DNA of 64,000 nucleotides from Cynocephalus volans (taxonomy: Eukaryota > Chordata > Mammalia > Dermoptera > Cynocephalidae), in contig NC_084464.1 in NCBI RefSeq assembly GCF_027409185.1, positions 46,723,095-46,787,094 of the forward strand, given 5' to 3'. A program made the translations under genes and the position numbers. Under the pieces are notes generated by a model. It had not been told where the DNA came from, did not search any database, and saw only the letters and a list, made by a program, of their open reading frames with translations. Shown one piece after another: positions 29,600 to 39,824 of the stretch. Position 1 is the stretch's first letter. The number at the start of each line of letters is the position of its first letter.

Positions 29600-30320
29600 A
29601 AAAATCAAACAAACCTTGTTTCCATTATAGAAAAAAAAAATGCTCAGAATAAAAATACAGAAAGGCAATAACTCACAGAACCACAATCCAAAGGCAATTA
29701 CTGATAACATTTTGTTGTTTCCTTCCAGTTTTTTTCTATGCTAATTTTTAGTCTTCTAAACAGTGTGATTTCACTCTGTGCATATTGTCATATTCTGCCT
29801 TTTTCCACTTAATATCAGATCATAACATTTTTCCACTTTATTACCAACTCTTTTTAGGCATCATTTTCTTTTCTTTTCTTTTTAAAAAAGATGACCGGTA
29901 AGGGGATCTTAACCCTTGACTTGGTGTTGTCAGCCCCACGTTCTCCCAAGTGAGCTAACCGGCCATCCCTATATAGGGATCTGAACCCGTGGCCTTGGTG
30001 CTATCAGCACCACACTCTCCGAAGTGAGCCACAGGCTGGCCCTTTTAGGCATCATTTTCAATGGCCGTGTAATGTTTCTTCTGAAGGATACAGCATAAGT
30101 TACCTGAACATGTTTCTGTTGTTGGACAATTAGGTTATTTCCAGATTTTTGTTGTTTTAAATAATATTGCAATGGACATTTTTGTGTACAAAACCCTTTC
30201 TGTATTTAACAAGACAGTTTACCCAAAGTGGAATTATGGGGTCTAAACATTAAATACATAGATATGGACATATACTTATTAAATATATTATATTAAACTT
30301 TATATATTCTTAATTTAAAA
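29600..30320. repeat. Old L1M-type 3' region, split by a SINE
   Basis: Phrases such as tgataacattttgttgtttc, ccacttaatatcagatcata and aggttatttccagatttttg flank the SINE at 29869-30042. Confidence 0.5.
29869..30042 (-). mobile_element. CYN-type dimeric SINE, antisense
   Basis: Full antisense dimer. Duplication ttttaggcatcattttc at 29852-29868 and 30043-30059. Confidence 0.9.
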
Positions 30321-30677
30321 ATGAAATGAGGTGAAAAATATAATACCTTAGTGCTCCCAGAATTTCTTTTAGGTAAGGAACTGTCTTTATTAGGGGAAAT
30401 AAGCCACTTAGAGGTAGAAAGTGAGATCTTCAGGGCATGAGTGTTGGCAGGAATCCAAGCAGTGGACAGATATGGTTAAGATGTCTCTTTCTGCCTGGAA
30501 AGCTAGAGGAATTTGTATTATCTCCAGAAAGGATGGGACAGAGGAGAGAATGGTGGGGCAGGGAAGAGAGCGGAGGATAGGTAGTGATTTGGGAGAAGGC
30601 CAGGCCCTAAGGGGTGAAGGGCCAGTTAGAAAACCTCAATGTGGGGTGCGGGAAGGGCTTTAAAGATGGTTGAGTTT

Positions 30678-30847
30678 TGGGCCGGCCTGTGGCTCACTCG
30701 GGAGAGTGTGGTGCTGATAACACCAAGGCCACGGGTTCGGATCCCACATAGGGATGGCCGGTTGGTCATTGGGTGAGCGTGGTGCTGACAACACCAAGTC
30801 AAGGGTTAAGATCCCCTTACCGGTCATCTTTTTAAAAAAAAAAAAAA
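30678..30847 (+). mobile_element. CYN-type dimeric SINE
   Basis: Close to what looks like the family consensus. Duplication aaagatggttgagttt at 30662-30677 and 30848-30863, perfect, so a fairly young insertion. Confidence 0.9.
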
Positions 30848-31220
30848 AAAGATGGTTGAGTTTAAACTGTTTGCCAGGCATCATGTGATCTTGCCCTAGG
30901 GCCCAGAGGATCATAATGTTTTCTGTATTCATGAATTTTTTGTATGGGAAGAGGTGTGGGCAGTCCTCAGGAAGGACTGAGTTTCATCTCTAGATCCCTG
31001 AACTGATTTCTAGAACTCTGAACTGTACAGTAACAGCCTGGCAAGAAGCAGAAGCCCAGACGCAGAGATATTTAGAATATTATTCCCCATAAATCTGCAG
31101 AAATCTTAGGGAGGGCTTTGACTTCCATAGTCCATTTTTACTTCAATCTCAAAGGGCGAGGAGGTTGACATCTAAATTACAAAAGTAATGAACATTCATT
31201 TCAAAAAGTAGGAAAAAAAG

Positions 31221-31300
31221 GGCTAGCCAGTTAGCTGACTTGGTTAGAGGGTAGTGCTGGTAAAACAAAGGTCGCTTACCGGCCAGCCACCAAAAAAAAC
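31221..31300 (+). mobile_element. Old tRNA-type SINE monomer
   Basis: gctagccagttagctgactt, ttggttagagggtagtgctg and gccagccaccaaaaaa. The B-box region is partly deleted. Confidence 0.6.
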
Positions 31301-31551
31301 CAACCAAACAAAAACAAAAACAAAAAAACAAGGAACAACAACAACAAAGTAAGCAGAAAGAAGGAAAAAAACCACTCATGGTTCTACTACCCTAAAGAGC
31401 TGAAGGTGTGGCAAACGAGTGCATCGGAGAACGGAGGGGTAACCTTTACTTTAAGGATGGTGGAAAGGAGGGAGTTACCCATTGTTCATACACCTGAGAG
31501 TCAAGTTTTGCTCATCACCAGATGACAAAGCCGACTTCTTCCACCAGGCTG

Positions 31552-31640
31552 CCTTCCAGCTGGCTGGTACAGGGATCTGAACCCTTGACCTTGGTGTTAT
31601 CAGCACCACGCTCTAACCAATTTAGCTGACTGGCCAGACT
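31552..31640 (-). mobile_element. Old tRNA-Ile-type SINE monomer, antisense
   Basis: ggatctgaacccttgacctt and taaccaatttagctgactgg; the antisense tRNA-like body is preserved, with no clear duplication. Confidence 0.7.
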
Positions 31641-31849
31641 TCCCTTCCGGGTCTTAAAGACCGGTGTTAAGAAGTGAGAACCGAATTTTATAAAACAGTA
31701 AGGAGGGTGCTCCCCATTTAGGTGGACAAGCGTATTAGATAAGCACATGAGAGGGCAGGTAATAAGTCCAGGAGCATAAGTTTCCAGTTGCAGAAGAGTC
31801 TCGAGGAAGGAAAGCCCTTTTTTGAAAATTACAGGCAGCGCGGTCTCCT

Positions 31850-31995
31850 CTGGTGGACGAAGCACTGGGTTGAGTCAGGAGAGTAGGTTCTAGCCCCAGT
31901 ATTGCTTCTTGCTGCAAGTCACGCACCTTCTCTGGGCCTAAGTTTCTTCACCGGAAAGTTGTAGAGGTTGTATTAGATGACCCCTACTTCCCTTG
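31850..31995 (+). repeat. MIR SINE relic
   Basis: agcactgggttgagtcagga, gcaagtcacgcaccttctct and tttcttcaccggaaagttgt. Confidence 0.65.
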
Positions 31996-32237
31996 CTGCT
32001 TTAAACTCCCTTTTGCCATACTTGCTGGACTTGTTTTACTAGACCTAGCGCTCCCCGGCTCCTCCCCAGCTCCTCCCTCAGCTGCAGCGCCCGCATCTCT
32101 CACCAGACGGCGCTACAGGCAGGCCCGAGGCAGCGTGCGGTGGGCGGAGTGGCAGAATCGGGGAGTCTCCGGGAGGCACGGTGATTGGCCGCAGCCGGGC
32201 GGAAGGAGGCGTGGAGAGGGAGGGCCGAACTGCGCGG

Positions 32238-32245
32238 TGACGTCA
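32238..32245 (+). promoter_or_regulatory. PPARD: CRE (ATF/CREB site) in PPARD promoter
   Basis: Full 8-bp tgacgtca, 50 bp downstream of an inverted CCAAT box and close to the expected start site. This arrangement is seen at many CREB/ATF and NF-Y co-regulated CpG promoters. Binding is inferred, not shown. Confidence 0.7.
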
Positions 32246-32264
32246 CGCTGGCGGGGCAGGGCCG

Positions 32265-32392
32265 GGCCGCGGAGCGTGTGACGCCGAGGCCGCCGCGGAA
32301 CTGGGGATTAATGGGAAAAGTTTTGGCAGGAGACGGAGGTTTCTGCGGACCCTGCGGGAGGGCGGCGGTGGCGCGGGAGGAGGCCGGGACAG
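32265..32392 (+). other. PPARD: PPARD exon 1 (5' UTR)
   Basis: gcggagcgtgtgacgc to gaggccgggacag closely matches the human first exon as I recall it. The donor is cag|gtcagt. It contains ATG at 32311 in ggggattaatggg, which opens an upstream ORF that stays open to the donor (27 codons plus one base). Confidence 0.85.
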
Positions 32393-35300
32393 GTCAGTCC
32401 GGGTCTGGAGAAGAGGGTAGGCAAGCAGCGGAGGGAAGCGGCGAGCCGGGTCGTGACGGCCAGCGGGGCTGGGGCTCAAGGCCCGGCGTGGAGCGGGATT
32501 GGGGGAGCGGTAGGGATCCGCGGACAGCGCCGCTGCGGCTTCCAGCGCTTTGGCCCGCGCCGGTCCGCGGTTGTGCGTTGCCCTGCTGGCACCCCACTGC
32601 CCCTGCGCCCCTAGCCCTGAGTCCCCCATAGCTGTCTGAGCCCGAACCACGGGCGTCGTTCCACGCGATTCTGTGCCCCCTCTTGGGCCTCATGGCTCCG
32701 TGTCCTCCCACTTCTTTGAGAGCTCGTCTCAGGCCCGGGATCCTCTCCCACTCCCCTCCCATGCCTCTGACCTCTTCTCTCACCCTTTTTAGTACCCCCA
32801 AATCCGTTGCCCTACCTACCTAGGGTCTCCTTGGGGATCTTCTCCTCTGTCCCCTTCGTTATCGTTGTCTCCTGCCTTCATCCTCCCATCCTTGCCCTTT
32901 CAGTCAGTCGTTGCTTTCTTCTCCCGTCCCTGTCCCCTGCTTCTCCCTGTGCCTGATTCCTCCCAGTATTACTGCTCCCCATCCTCTTTTCCAACCCCGT
33001 TCCTGTAATCCCTGTCTAGATAAGCCTCTCCTACTCTGACTCCCTCGATGCCCTGTTTTTGCCTCTCTCTCTGAATTCCTTCATATCAACCCTGTCCCCT
33101 GCGTTCCTGTCGCCCACCTACCTCACTCCCTTTCCCTCAGGGTTCCTTGCCTCTGCTTCAGGGCGAAGCTTTAGCTGCACACACTGCTCTGCTTTCACTT
33201 GACCTGCAGTTGTGATACCTATGGGGTGGGGTGGGGTGGGAGTTTTAAGCATCTGATTGAATTAAGGGGCTGAATGTCTGAGGTAAATAACAGGTGTGTC
33301 TGTGTGGGTGAATTTATTGGGGTGTTGCATCAGAGATGATGTCCAATTTGTAGGACATTCTTCTAATCTCAGCTTTAATACTTCCTTTTTATGGGTCTGT
33401 TGACTTCCAGGAACACTTAGGGAGAGACTGCGCTGAGTAGGGTGCGTGCCAGGGCTAGGTGGAGGCCTCATCCAAGGCTTTTCCCTTTCCAGGAAACAGG
33501 GTTCTGTGTCCTTTCACTTAGGATGTATTGAACACATTTAAGCCATGATACCCCAGCCTATATCTGCCCTCACTCTACCCTCCACCCTATGCCCCATTCC
33601 AAAGAGCTAAGAGAAGTCTCTAGAAACTATGCCCCAGAGAATGCCAGTGGTCCTCAACCTCTTTCCTCTGTACTGGCTCCAGAACATTTTTTTCCTGTTT
33701 GAGTTTTGAAATAGATTGCCAGCCTGATAGCCCTGGGGCTGGCAGGCATGTATCCATTTTACTATCCGTGGCTTAAACCAGCTGCTGATTTTCTCTCCTG
33801 CATCTTTGACCAACTGAATGTGCCTCTGATGTTAGTCACTGCACAGGTTCTCTTGGAGTTTCTTCTTCCTTCTTTTTCCTTGGGAACTTAATTTCCTGTG
33901 GATCCAAGAGGGAGGCTGACGCTGAATTTTCATTCCGTTTGCCCAGGTGAAGTGTGGGGTATCAGGTTGATATCTGCCTGGTTAGGTTGTGGGGCTGGAT
34001 TCCTTGTCAGGAACTTGAGTTGTCTGATTCCAGCCATATAAATCATCTTCTCTGGGGCTAGAGAACCCTTCATGGTGTGTCTGGGTATTTAACCTTCTTG
34101 CCAGGCTGAAAGTTCTTTTCAGATGCCTTCGGTTTGAGCTCCTTTATTTGGCCTTGGTCCCCTAGAGAAATCTTCAGGAAATAACATATCCTCTGTTTCT
34201 GCCCAGTCTGATCTTAGAGGATTCTGAGAGCGTGACCCATTCTCACATTTAGAAAGGAAGGCCTGTTGTTTCACCTGGCTCCGGATTTCTAGGTCTCCTC
34301 TTTTGAGGATTGTGCTCTCTGTTTTTGAGCCAGAATTGGGCACAGAATTGGCAACCTTCAGGAGTTGTGGTGGGGAGCCAATTGAACCAGCTCGACCAGA
34401 CTTTAAAGTTTTATTATCCTCTGTGCACTAACCCTTTTCTGTGAAAGCAGTATGATTGTGGATGACCTGTCATTGAGCCAGTCCCCTCTCCACTGACCCC
34501 CGAGCCCCTTCTGCATAGCGGTTTGGGGAGGATTCGGGCAGAATGGACCAGAGGGGGTCCCTTGTTCCTAAGAGAAACATCTCTCTATGTTTTAATAGGT
34601 CATTCTAAAGAGGTTGAGGTCAAGTGTTTGGCAATAATTTAGTCCAGTCTCTGGCTCCCAAGAAGGGCTTTACTTAACTCTTTTGAGCAGTTTACTACTT
34701 CTCCCTGTTTTTGCTTACCCATTAGGAGTGCTCTCCACTGAGGCAGGAGGTGAGAGGCTTGAGAACAAGTCAAGCCCAGTCCTTGCAGAGCAGCTTGGGC
34801 AGCAGCGGCAATGGCCAGATAGCTTCTTACAGTTTGTCCACTCTGTCATCTTCTGAGTGTGTAGTCATGATTTACAGTTACCACATTCCCTTTCAGTGAG
34901 TTTTGCAGAGCTTGGGTCAGCTTGCTTCTCTGTTTCAAAGGTGGGTGGACAAGCCCCTGACAGTATTCTACAGATGGTGTAGACAATCAACTTTTTTTTT
35001 CTTTTTCCTTTTTTTTGGGTGCCTGGCCAGTAAGGGGATTCGAATCCTTGACCCTGGTGTTACCAACTCTTAAGTTTAATGGACTGACCCCCCTTTTTTG
35101 GCTGCCTTTCTCCTTCCCGCTTCACTGCTTTCTTGTGTATGCCTCAACCCACTCAAGAGGAATTGCCTCTACTCAGCCTTCCAACCCTGCCTGTGGTCCC
35201 TCACACCCCTTCCCTGAAGGCCGAGTGAGAGGACAGCCAGTATCAGGTGCTGACCTGGGAAGCCATAGACCTCTGTTTTGGACAGAACATAGCTTTCCTG

Positions 35301-36347
35301 GGTGTTGTGCAAGCTGTCCTCAGGGCCTGCAGATCCTGGCATGTCTTGGGACAGTGCAGATCCTCTTTCTCAGGAGGAGTTGGACCTATTGCTTCCAAAG
35401 GCTTCAGCTATATCCTGTCACCAAGGCATACCTGAGTACTCCCTGCAGACTGGGAAGCTGAACTGTGGTGCCCTCTTGCAGTACCTCTGCAGGGCCTGGA
35501 AATGCCAAGAGCCAGCCCCACTGCCCATCATTGTCAACACTGGAAACTGTCTTTTCTTTCTCCCTACCCAGTGTCTCTGTGGATTTTGTCCTGTTAGGCC
35601 CTTGCTTGTATCATTCAGAAGCCATGTGCCCATTGCCCTTATCTGTGTCATGTTGTACAACACTGCCCAATGGCTGCTTCTTGGAGATGGTTTGATGTAC
35701 CTGAACATTTTTTTCTGCCTTTGGAGCTAGGGGGAGGGGCTGCTTATAGCAGCTGGATTCCAAGGTGTCAGAGGAGAGCTGGGTACTTGGGTTAAGCCTG
35801 GCAGGGAGAGAATGGCCTCTTGTATCAGATTTCAACATGTGGGTCTTCTTTCTCATCAGATGGTTCCTGGCCTTCATAACTCAGCAGGCTGGTGATTGGG
35901 GTGTGACTTCAGTCCTCTTTCCATGGGGCTTTGGTCAAGGAATGAAGCATGACTCAGGGTGTCTACACATATGAGCTGCCACCCATTTGGGGGTGTTGGG
36001 CACCAGCTCCTTCCTTACCTTGTCAGTTCTTTCTGCCTCACCTTGGTAAGATCGGCAAAGCTAGTGTCTGCTTGCTTGGAGGTGAGCGGACTACTTCCAG
36101 GATTGGGAAATATTTGCTGATTCAGGCTCAGAATAACAACATCTCAGGGTGGGTGTGTGAGGAGCCCAACTGGCTTGGGAGCACTCTTTGAACCCTGGTG
36201 TTTAATTATAACTTAATAAAGCTGCTTTTCAGACCCCTGGTGCCTCCTATTTAAAGATGTTGGTTTTTTTCTTGTCCTGCAGTGTTGCGTGGTGTTTTGG
36301 GCATGCACGTGGTACTCACACAGTGGCTTCTGCTCACCAACAGATGA
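32311..36347 (+). CDS. Spliced upstream ORF in PPARD 5' UTR (48 codons)
   Basis: ATG at 32311 (MGKVLAGDGG...) runs 82 nt to the exon 1 donor, then continues in frame across the splice into exon 2 at 36283 and ends at TGA 36345-36347: 48 codons. A second in-frame ATG at 36303 would give a 14-codon version. It contains a short Gly/Cys/Ala-rich stretch and no domain. It is more likely a translational brake on PPARD than a source of functional peptide. The start context ttaATGg is moderate (purine missing at -3, G at +4). Confidence 0.6.
33223..33241 (+). other. G-quadruplex-capable run
   Basis: ggggtggggtggggtggga: four runs of three or four G with single-T loops, about 830 bp into PPARD intron 1, on the non-template strand. 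Confidence 0.85.
35015..35086 (-). mobile_element. Old tRNA-type SINE fragment, antisense
   Basis: gcctggccagtaaggggatt followed by cgaatccttgaccctggtg, then a degenerate end. T-run upstream. Confidence 0.65.
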
Positions 36348-36366
36348 AGACAGATGCACCAAAGAG
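36283..36366 (+). other. PPARD: PPARD exon 2 (5' UTR)
   Basis: 84 nt, tgttgcgtggtgttttggg to gatgcaccaaagag, nearly identical to the human noncoding exon I recall. Acceptor cctgcag, donor gag|gtaatc. Holds two ATGs: 36303 (in frame with the exon 1 ORF) and 36344, whose first bases overlap the stop of that ORF. Confidence 0.9.
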
Positions 36367-36604
36367 GTAATCCCATTTCCCTTACTCAGGGGCCTCTGAA
36401 GCTGACTAACACAGGATCCAGATTTAGGATCCTGGCCTTGAAGATGAAATAATTTCACTGGGGCTGAGTCCCAGACCCCAATTGCCTGTCATAGCATCTG
36501 CTACCCATCATGTACACATAGTAGGCACTGATTACATAGTTAGTAAATGTCTGTGGCTTACATAATTTTTTCAGGAGCATGAAGATTTTCACCTTTGCAC
36601 CCAC

Positions 36605-36720
36605 TAAAACTTAAACTCCACAAGGGCAGGTATTTATTTTGTTTCCTCTTTTGTCCAGGACAGTGCCTGGCATGGAGGAGATGCTGAATAAATATTTGTT
36701 GAGTGAATAAATGAACACAC
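36605..36720 (+). repeat. L2 LINE 3' end
   Basis: ccacaagggcaggtatttat, gacagtgcctggcatgg and aataaatatttgttgagtg, the standard L2 3' terminus. Confidence 0.8.
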
Positions 36721-36866
36721 TTCCTTCTCTGCCCATACGGGTGCGTAGGCTGCCAAGCCACAAAGATGGTGTTAATCATTTTCTTTCATTTATGAAGCAA
36801 ATATTTTTGAGTGCCAGGCACCTGGGAAATGATGATAATACAGACTGGATTCAATTTGCTGGCGTA

Positions 36867-36965
36867 CAAGGGGTCTTCAAAAAGTTTGTGGAAAGATTCA
36901 TTTTTTTTTTTTTCTCATATTATCTTTTAAGTCTATTTTTCCATGAACTTTTTGAAGTACCGTTT
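36867..36965. mobile_element. 99-bp mariner-derived MITE
   Basis: Terminal inverted repeats: left caaggggtcttcaaaaagtt, right (reverse complement) reading similarly through cttcaaaaagttcatggaaa. Flanked by TA at 36865-36866 and 36966-36967, the mariner target duplication. The ends match the larger mariner copy at 55628-57408, so it is a non-autonomous relative, comparable with MADE elements. Confidence 0.85.
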
Positions 36966-37930
36966 TACATGAGACCTGGGCGTAATACACAGAATTGTTT
37001 CTTCCATCTCTGCTGGGGTAGTGGGTCCTCACTAGAGTTTGAACAATGCCCTAGGTTTCCTATTGCTGTTTCCCTGTTCTCAGGATGCCTGGCAGGTTTT
37101 ATAAACTCTCAGAAGGGGAGCTCCAGGGAATTCCATGTTCATTGTCCCAGCTATTTGGGAGGCTGAGTTATTGTGGGTCCCTGCTGGGGGCCACAGGAAA
37201 TGTAGCCTCCTGTCTGATTTGTTTTAATGTCTGAAGTTCGGTGGTTCCAGCATCTGTTTGTGGGTTTTACTTCCCTTTCTCTGCCTTTAACACCCTGAGG
37301 GTTTTCCTGTTGCCAAACAGGGTAGTGAACCCCTGTGTCTCTCAGTCTGTGGGGGTCAGGTTGTTTGTGGCTCTTTCAGGAAAGTCTTGGGCAGGGGCCC
37401 CTCCTGTTCTCAAACCCATACCAAGTCCTTTCCTCTGAAAGGACTGTGAAGGAGGAACAAAGGGGGGTTTGGGAGGCTTCTGAGATTCCCTGAGAGGAGA
37501 TGAGGTGGAAGTCCCCCCTGAGCAGGGAGAGCTACCAAGTTGAATTGATTGGCTTTGTCATTTGCTTCAGCAGCAGCTAGCCACAGTGGCAGGAGTTGTA
37601 CATGTACAGGGGTTGGTTGTCCGGTTCATCCTTGAGCTTTGAGCTCCCAGTCCAAGGCAGAAGTTTTCTTCCTTAGTTTTCTCTGGCAAAGGTGAGGCTA
37701 TAGCTTTATCATATTTTTCAGTCTTAATCTCAAAAAGCAGTGGTTGTTGCCATGTTAGTCTTTCTCACCTGTAGTACTTCCGTGGTCCAGGTGCTGTGAC
37801 AGATATCTCAGATACGGTCCTTGCCTGCACCCTTCCCCCACCTCCCCCATAGAGTGGGGAACCTAGTTGGGGAGAGAACACATATGCACAAAAAAAGATT
37901 TTTTTAAAAGTAATTTTTTATATATATTTT

Positions 37931-37973
37931 TTGTGGCTGGCCAATGCAGAGGTTGAACTCTGGACCTTGGTAG
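37931..37973 (-). mobile_element. tRNA-type SINE remnant, antisense
   Basis: gtggctggccaatgcagagg and gttgaactctggaccttgg, a short truncated remnant. Confidence 0.5.
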
Positions 37974-38149
37974 ATTTTTTAAATATTAGAAAACCAGTGG
38001 ATACTAAGAACATGGTGCTGTACAAGGATATGTGTTCTGAGGAGCAAGCCATCACTGAGGGCTGGCTTTGTCCCTGAAGAAACTGAGTCTCAGATTGGCT
38101 TGAGAGAAAGATGATTTATTTTGAAGTCAACCTTAAAATATTGGAAAAC

Positions 38150-39110
38150 AATGATTCTCAGACTTTTTGGCCTCAAGACTCCTCTGCATTCTTAAAGATT
38201 GGGTACCCCAAGAGCTTGTGTTTACCATATTAGAAATTAAAACTGGGGAATTTTTTTAAGTTACTAATTTACTCATTTAATAAACTCATGTTATCATAAA
38301 TGACATTTTTAATGATAAATAACTACTTTTCAAAACAAAAAAATTATTGAGGGAAGAGATTTTTGCCAGTCTCCTTGTCTGGTTTAATAAAAGACAATTG
38401 AATTCTTATATCTGCCTCTATATTCGATCTCTAGCAATATTTTGTCAGCACCACGCTCAGCCAGTGAGCGAACCGGCCATCCGTATATGGGATCCGAACC
38501 CGGGGCCTTGGTGTTATCAGCACCGCACTCTCCCGAGTGAGCCACGGGCCGGCCCTCTAGCAATATTTTGTTTTGTTTGAAAGATATGAAGAAAATCTGG
38601 CCTCACACAGATAGGTGGTTGAGAAAGGGAGGACAGTCTTTGCAGATAATTGTGGATATTTTTCTTTGATACTATACCAAACTCAACAGGTTGTAGTTTT
38701 TTAAAGGGTAGTCCACTGTGGAGTCTGAAACCTTAACAAACTTTCATACTTTGTCACATTAAAATCCGTCGGTCTATCTTGCACTTAGAATGGATCTTTT
38801 ACTATGAATTGGTCATTGGAAATATTGGTTCACCAAATTATGCAGATCTTCCAAATGTTGACACATTTTAGTTTACAATATCAAAAAATCATATTCATTA
38901 ATATCACCACTGATCTCAGAAAAGTCTTCAGGTATTGGAAAGCTGTCAAATTCACAGTGGTCAAAACAAGTTTTCCATGATTTAAATTTTCTCTTGAAAG
39001 CTTGATTTTTATCATTTTTATCTTGGTAACATACTGTCAGTTCTTTTTCTTGAAGTGACATTCTTACTTCCCTTTCTTTCAAGTAAAAATGGTGTTCCAT
39101 GAAAGAAGTG
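38150..39110. mobile_element. hAT-type DNA transposon relic, interrupted by a SINE (tentative)
   Basis: Left end aatgattctcagactttttg, then ttaccatattagaaattaaa and ctggcctcacacagatag. I recall these phrases from a medium-copy mammalian hAT-type element. It continues after the SINE at 38444-38554. A minus-strand open frame at 38873-39127 rich in Lys and Glu could be a transposase remnant but has no motif I can name. Confidence 0.45.
38444..38554 (-). mobile_element. CYN SINE lacking its 3' end and A-tail, antisense
   Basis: Perfect duplication ctctagcaatatttt at 38429-38443 and 38555-38569. Read on the minus strand, the element starts ggccggcccgtggctcac and stops abruptly inside the second monomer at gtggtgctgac, with no A-tail of its own. 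Confidence 0.88.
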
Positions 39111-39152
39111 GCTAGTTTAGCTTGCAACTCAGTCCCACAAGTGCTTTTTCTT

Positions 39153-39242
39153 TTTTATTCATTTATTTTTATTTTAACATTTACTTGTACACATTTGTGG
39201 GGTACAATGTGTTTTTTAAATACATGCATATACTGCACAAGG
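39153..39242 (-). mobile_element. Very short 5'-truncated L1 3' end, antisense
   Basis: About 90 bp with a T/A-rich tail at the left (ttttattcatttatttttat) and cacatttgtggggtacaatg, an L1 3'-UTR phrase. Duplication acaagtgctttttctt at 39137-39152 and 39243-39258 is perfect. Confidence 0.8.
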
Positions 39243-39364
39243 ACAAGTGCTTTTTCTTGAGATAATCGTGTAACTCCCATTTTGTCACAAAGACATTTAT
39301 CAAGGGTCAAGATTTAATAAAGTTAGTTTTCATTGGTTCATCTAGGACATTCTTAAGTGAAATT

Positions 39365-39815
39365 GGCACTTTATTCCTCTCTTCCCTGGTTCTGTGGCTT
39401 GACTGGGCTCAGCTGGGTGGTTTTTGCTTGGGGTCTCTCACCTTGCTATAGTCAACTGGAGGCTGGGGCAGGTGTCATCCGAAGGCTCAGCTGGGTTGGA
39501 CATCCATGCTGGCTTATTCACGTGGCAGGCACTTGATGCTCACTGTTGACTAGAGTGCCTACACGTGGCCTGTTCATGTGCCTTGGGCTACTCACAAAAT
39601 GACAGCTGGGTTCTGAGCAGAAGTATCCCAAATGTGGGTGCATTGAGAGATCCAGGCAGAAATGGCAAGATTTCTCATGACCTAGCCTTGGCAGTCATGC
39701 AGTGTCAATTCCACTGTTTTCTTTGTCGTAGGACCAGTTCAAATTCAAGGAGAGGATTACACAAGTGTGTGAATACCAAGAGGCATCGTTCACTGGGGAG
39801 GGAAAGAGGCCTCCT
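39365..39815 (-). repeat. LTR-like medium-copy repeat, MLT1-type (tentative)
   Basis: tgactgggctcagctgggtg, ggctcagctgggttggacat, aatgacagctgggttctgag and a right end near gagaggattacacaagtgtg. The same family recurs at 55395-55560 and 58445-58880. My family assignment is uncertain. Confidence 0.4.
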
Positions 39816-39824
39816 TTTCTGTTC

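Larger units (their letters stand above)
30321..32040. other. Region upstream of the PPARD promoter
   Basis: Contains SINEs at 30678-30847, 31221-31300 and 31552-31640 and a MIR at about 31850-31995. The remainder is unique sequence with no gene recognised. Confidence 0.6.
32040..32640 (+). promoter_or_regulatory. PPARD: PPARD CpG-island promoter
   Basis: A sharp rise in C, G and CpG compared with both flanks. It contains GC boxes gggcgg at 32142-32147 and 32197-32202, an inverted CCAAT (attgg) at 32184-32188, an ETS-like cggaag at 32200-32205 and a perfect palindromic CRE tgacgtca at 32238-32245. There is no TATA box. This is a typical housekeeping-style promoter with dispersed start sites; transcription probably starts near 32250-32280. 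Confidence 0.85.
32393..36282 (+). other. PPARD: PPARD intron 1
   Basis: 3.9 kb. 32640-33200 is strikingly C/T-rich; a G-quadruplex-capable run lies at 33223-33241; an old SINE lies at 35015-35086. 35100-36240 is unique, with several overlapping open frames (the longest 142 codons at 35302) and an aataaa at about 36219. I find no protein family in it. Confidence 0.8.

Noticed and set aside
32185-32631. 148-codon frame across the PPARD CpG island as a protein gene
   Set aside because: Ala/Gly/Arg-rich composition typical of CpG islands, and it reads through the exon 1 donor. Only the part from 32311 joined to exon 2 was kept, as an upstream ORF.
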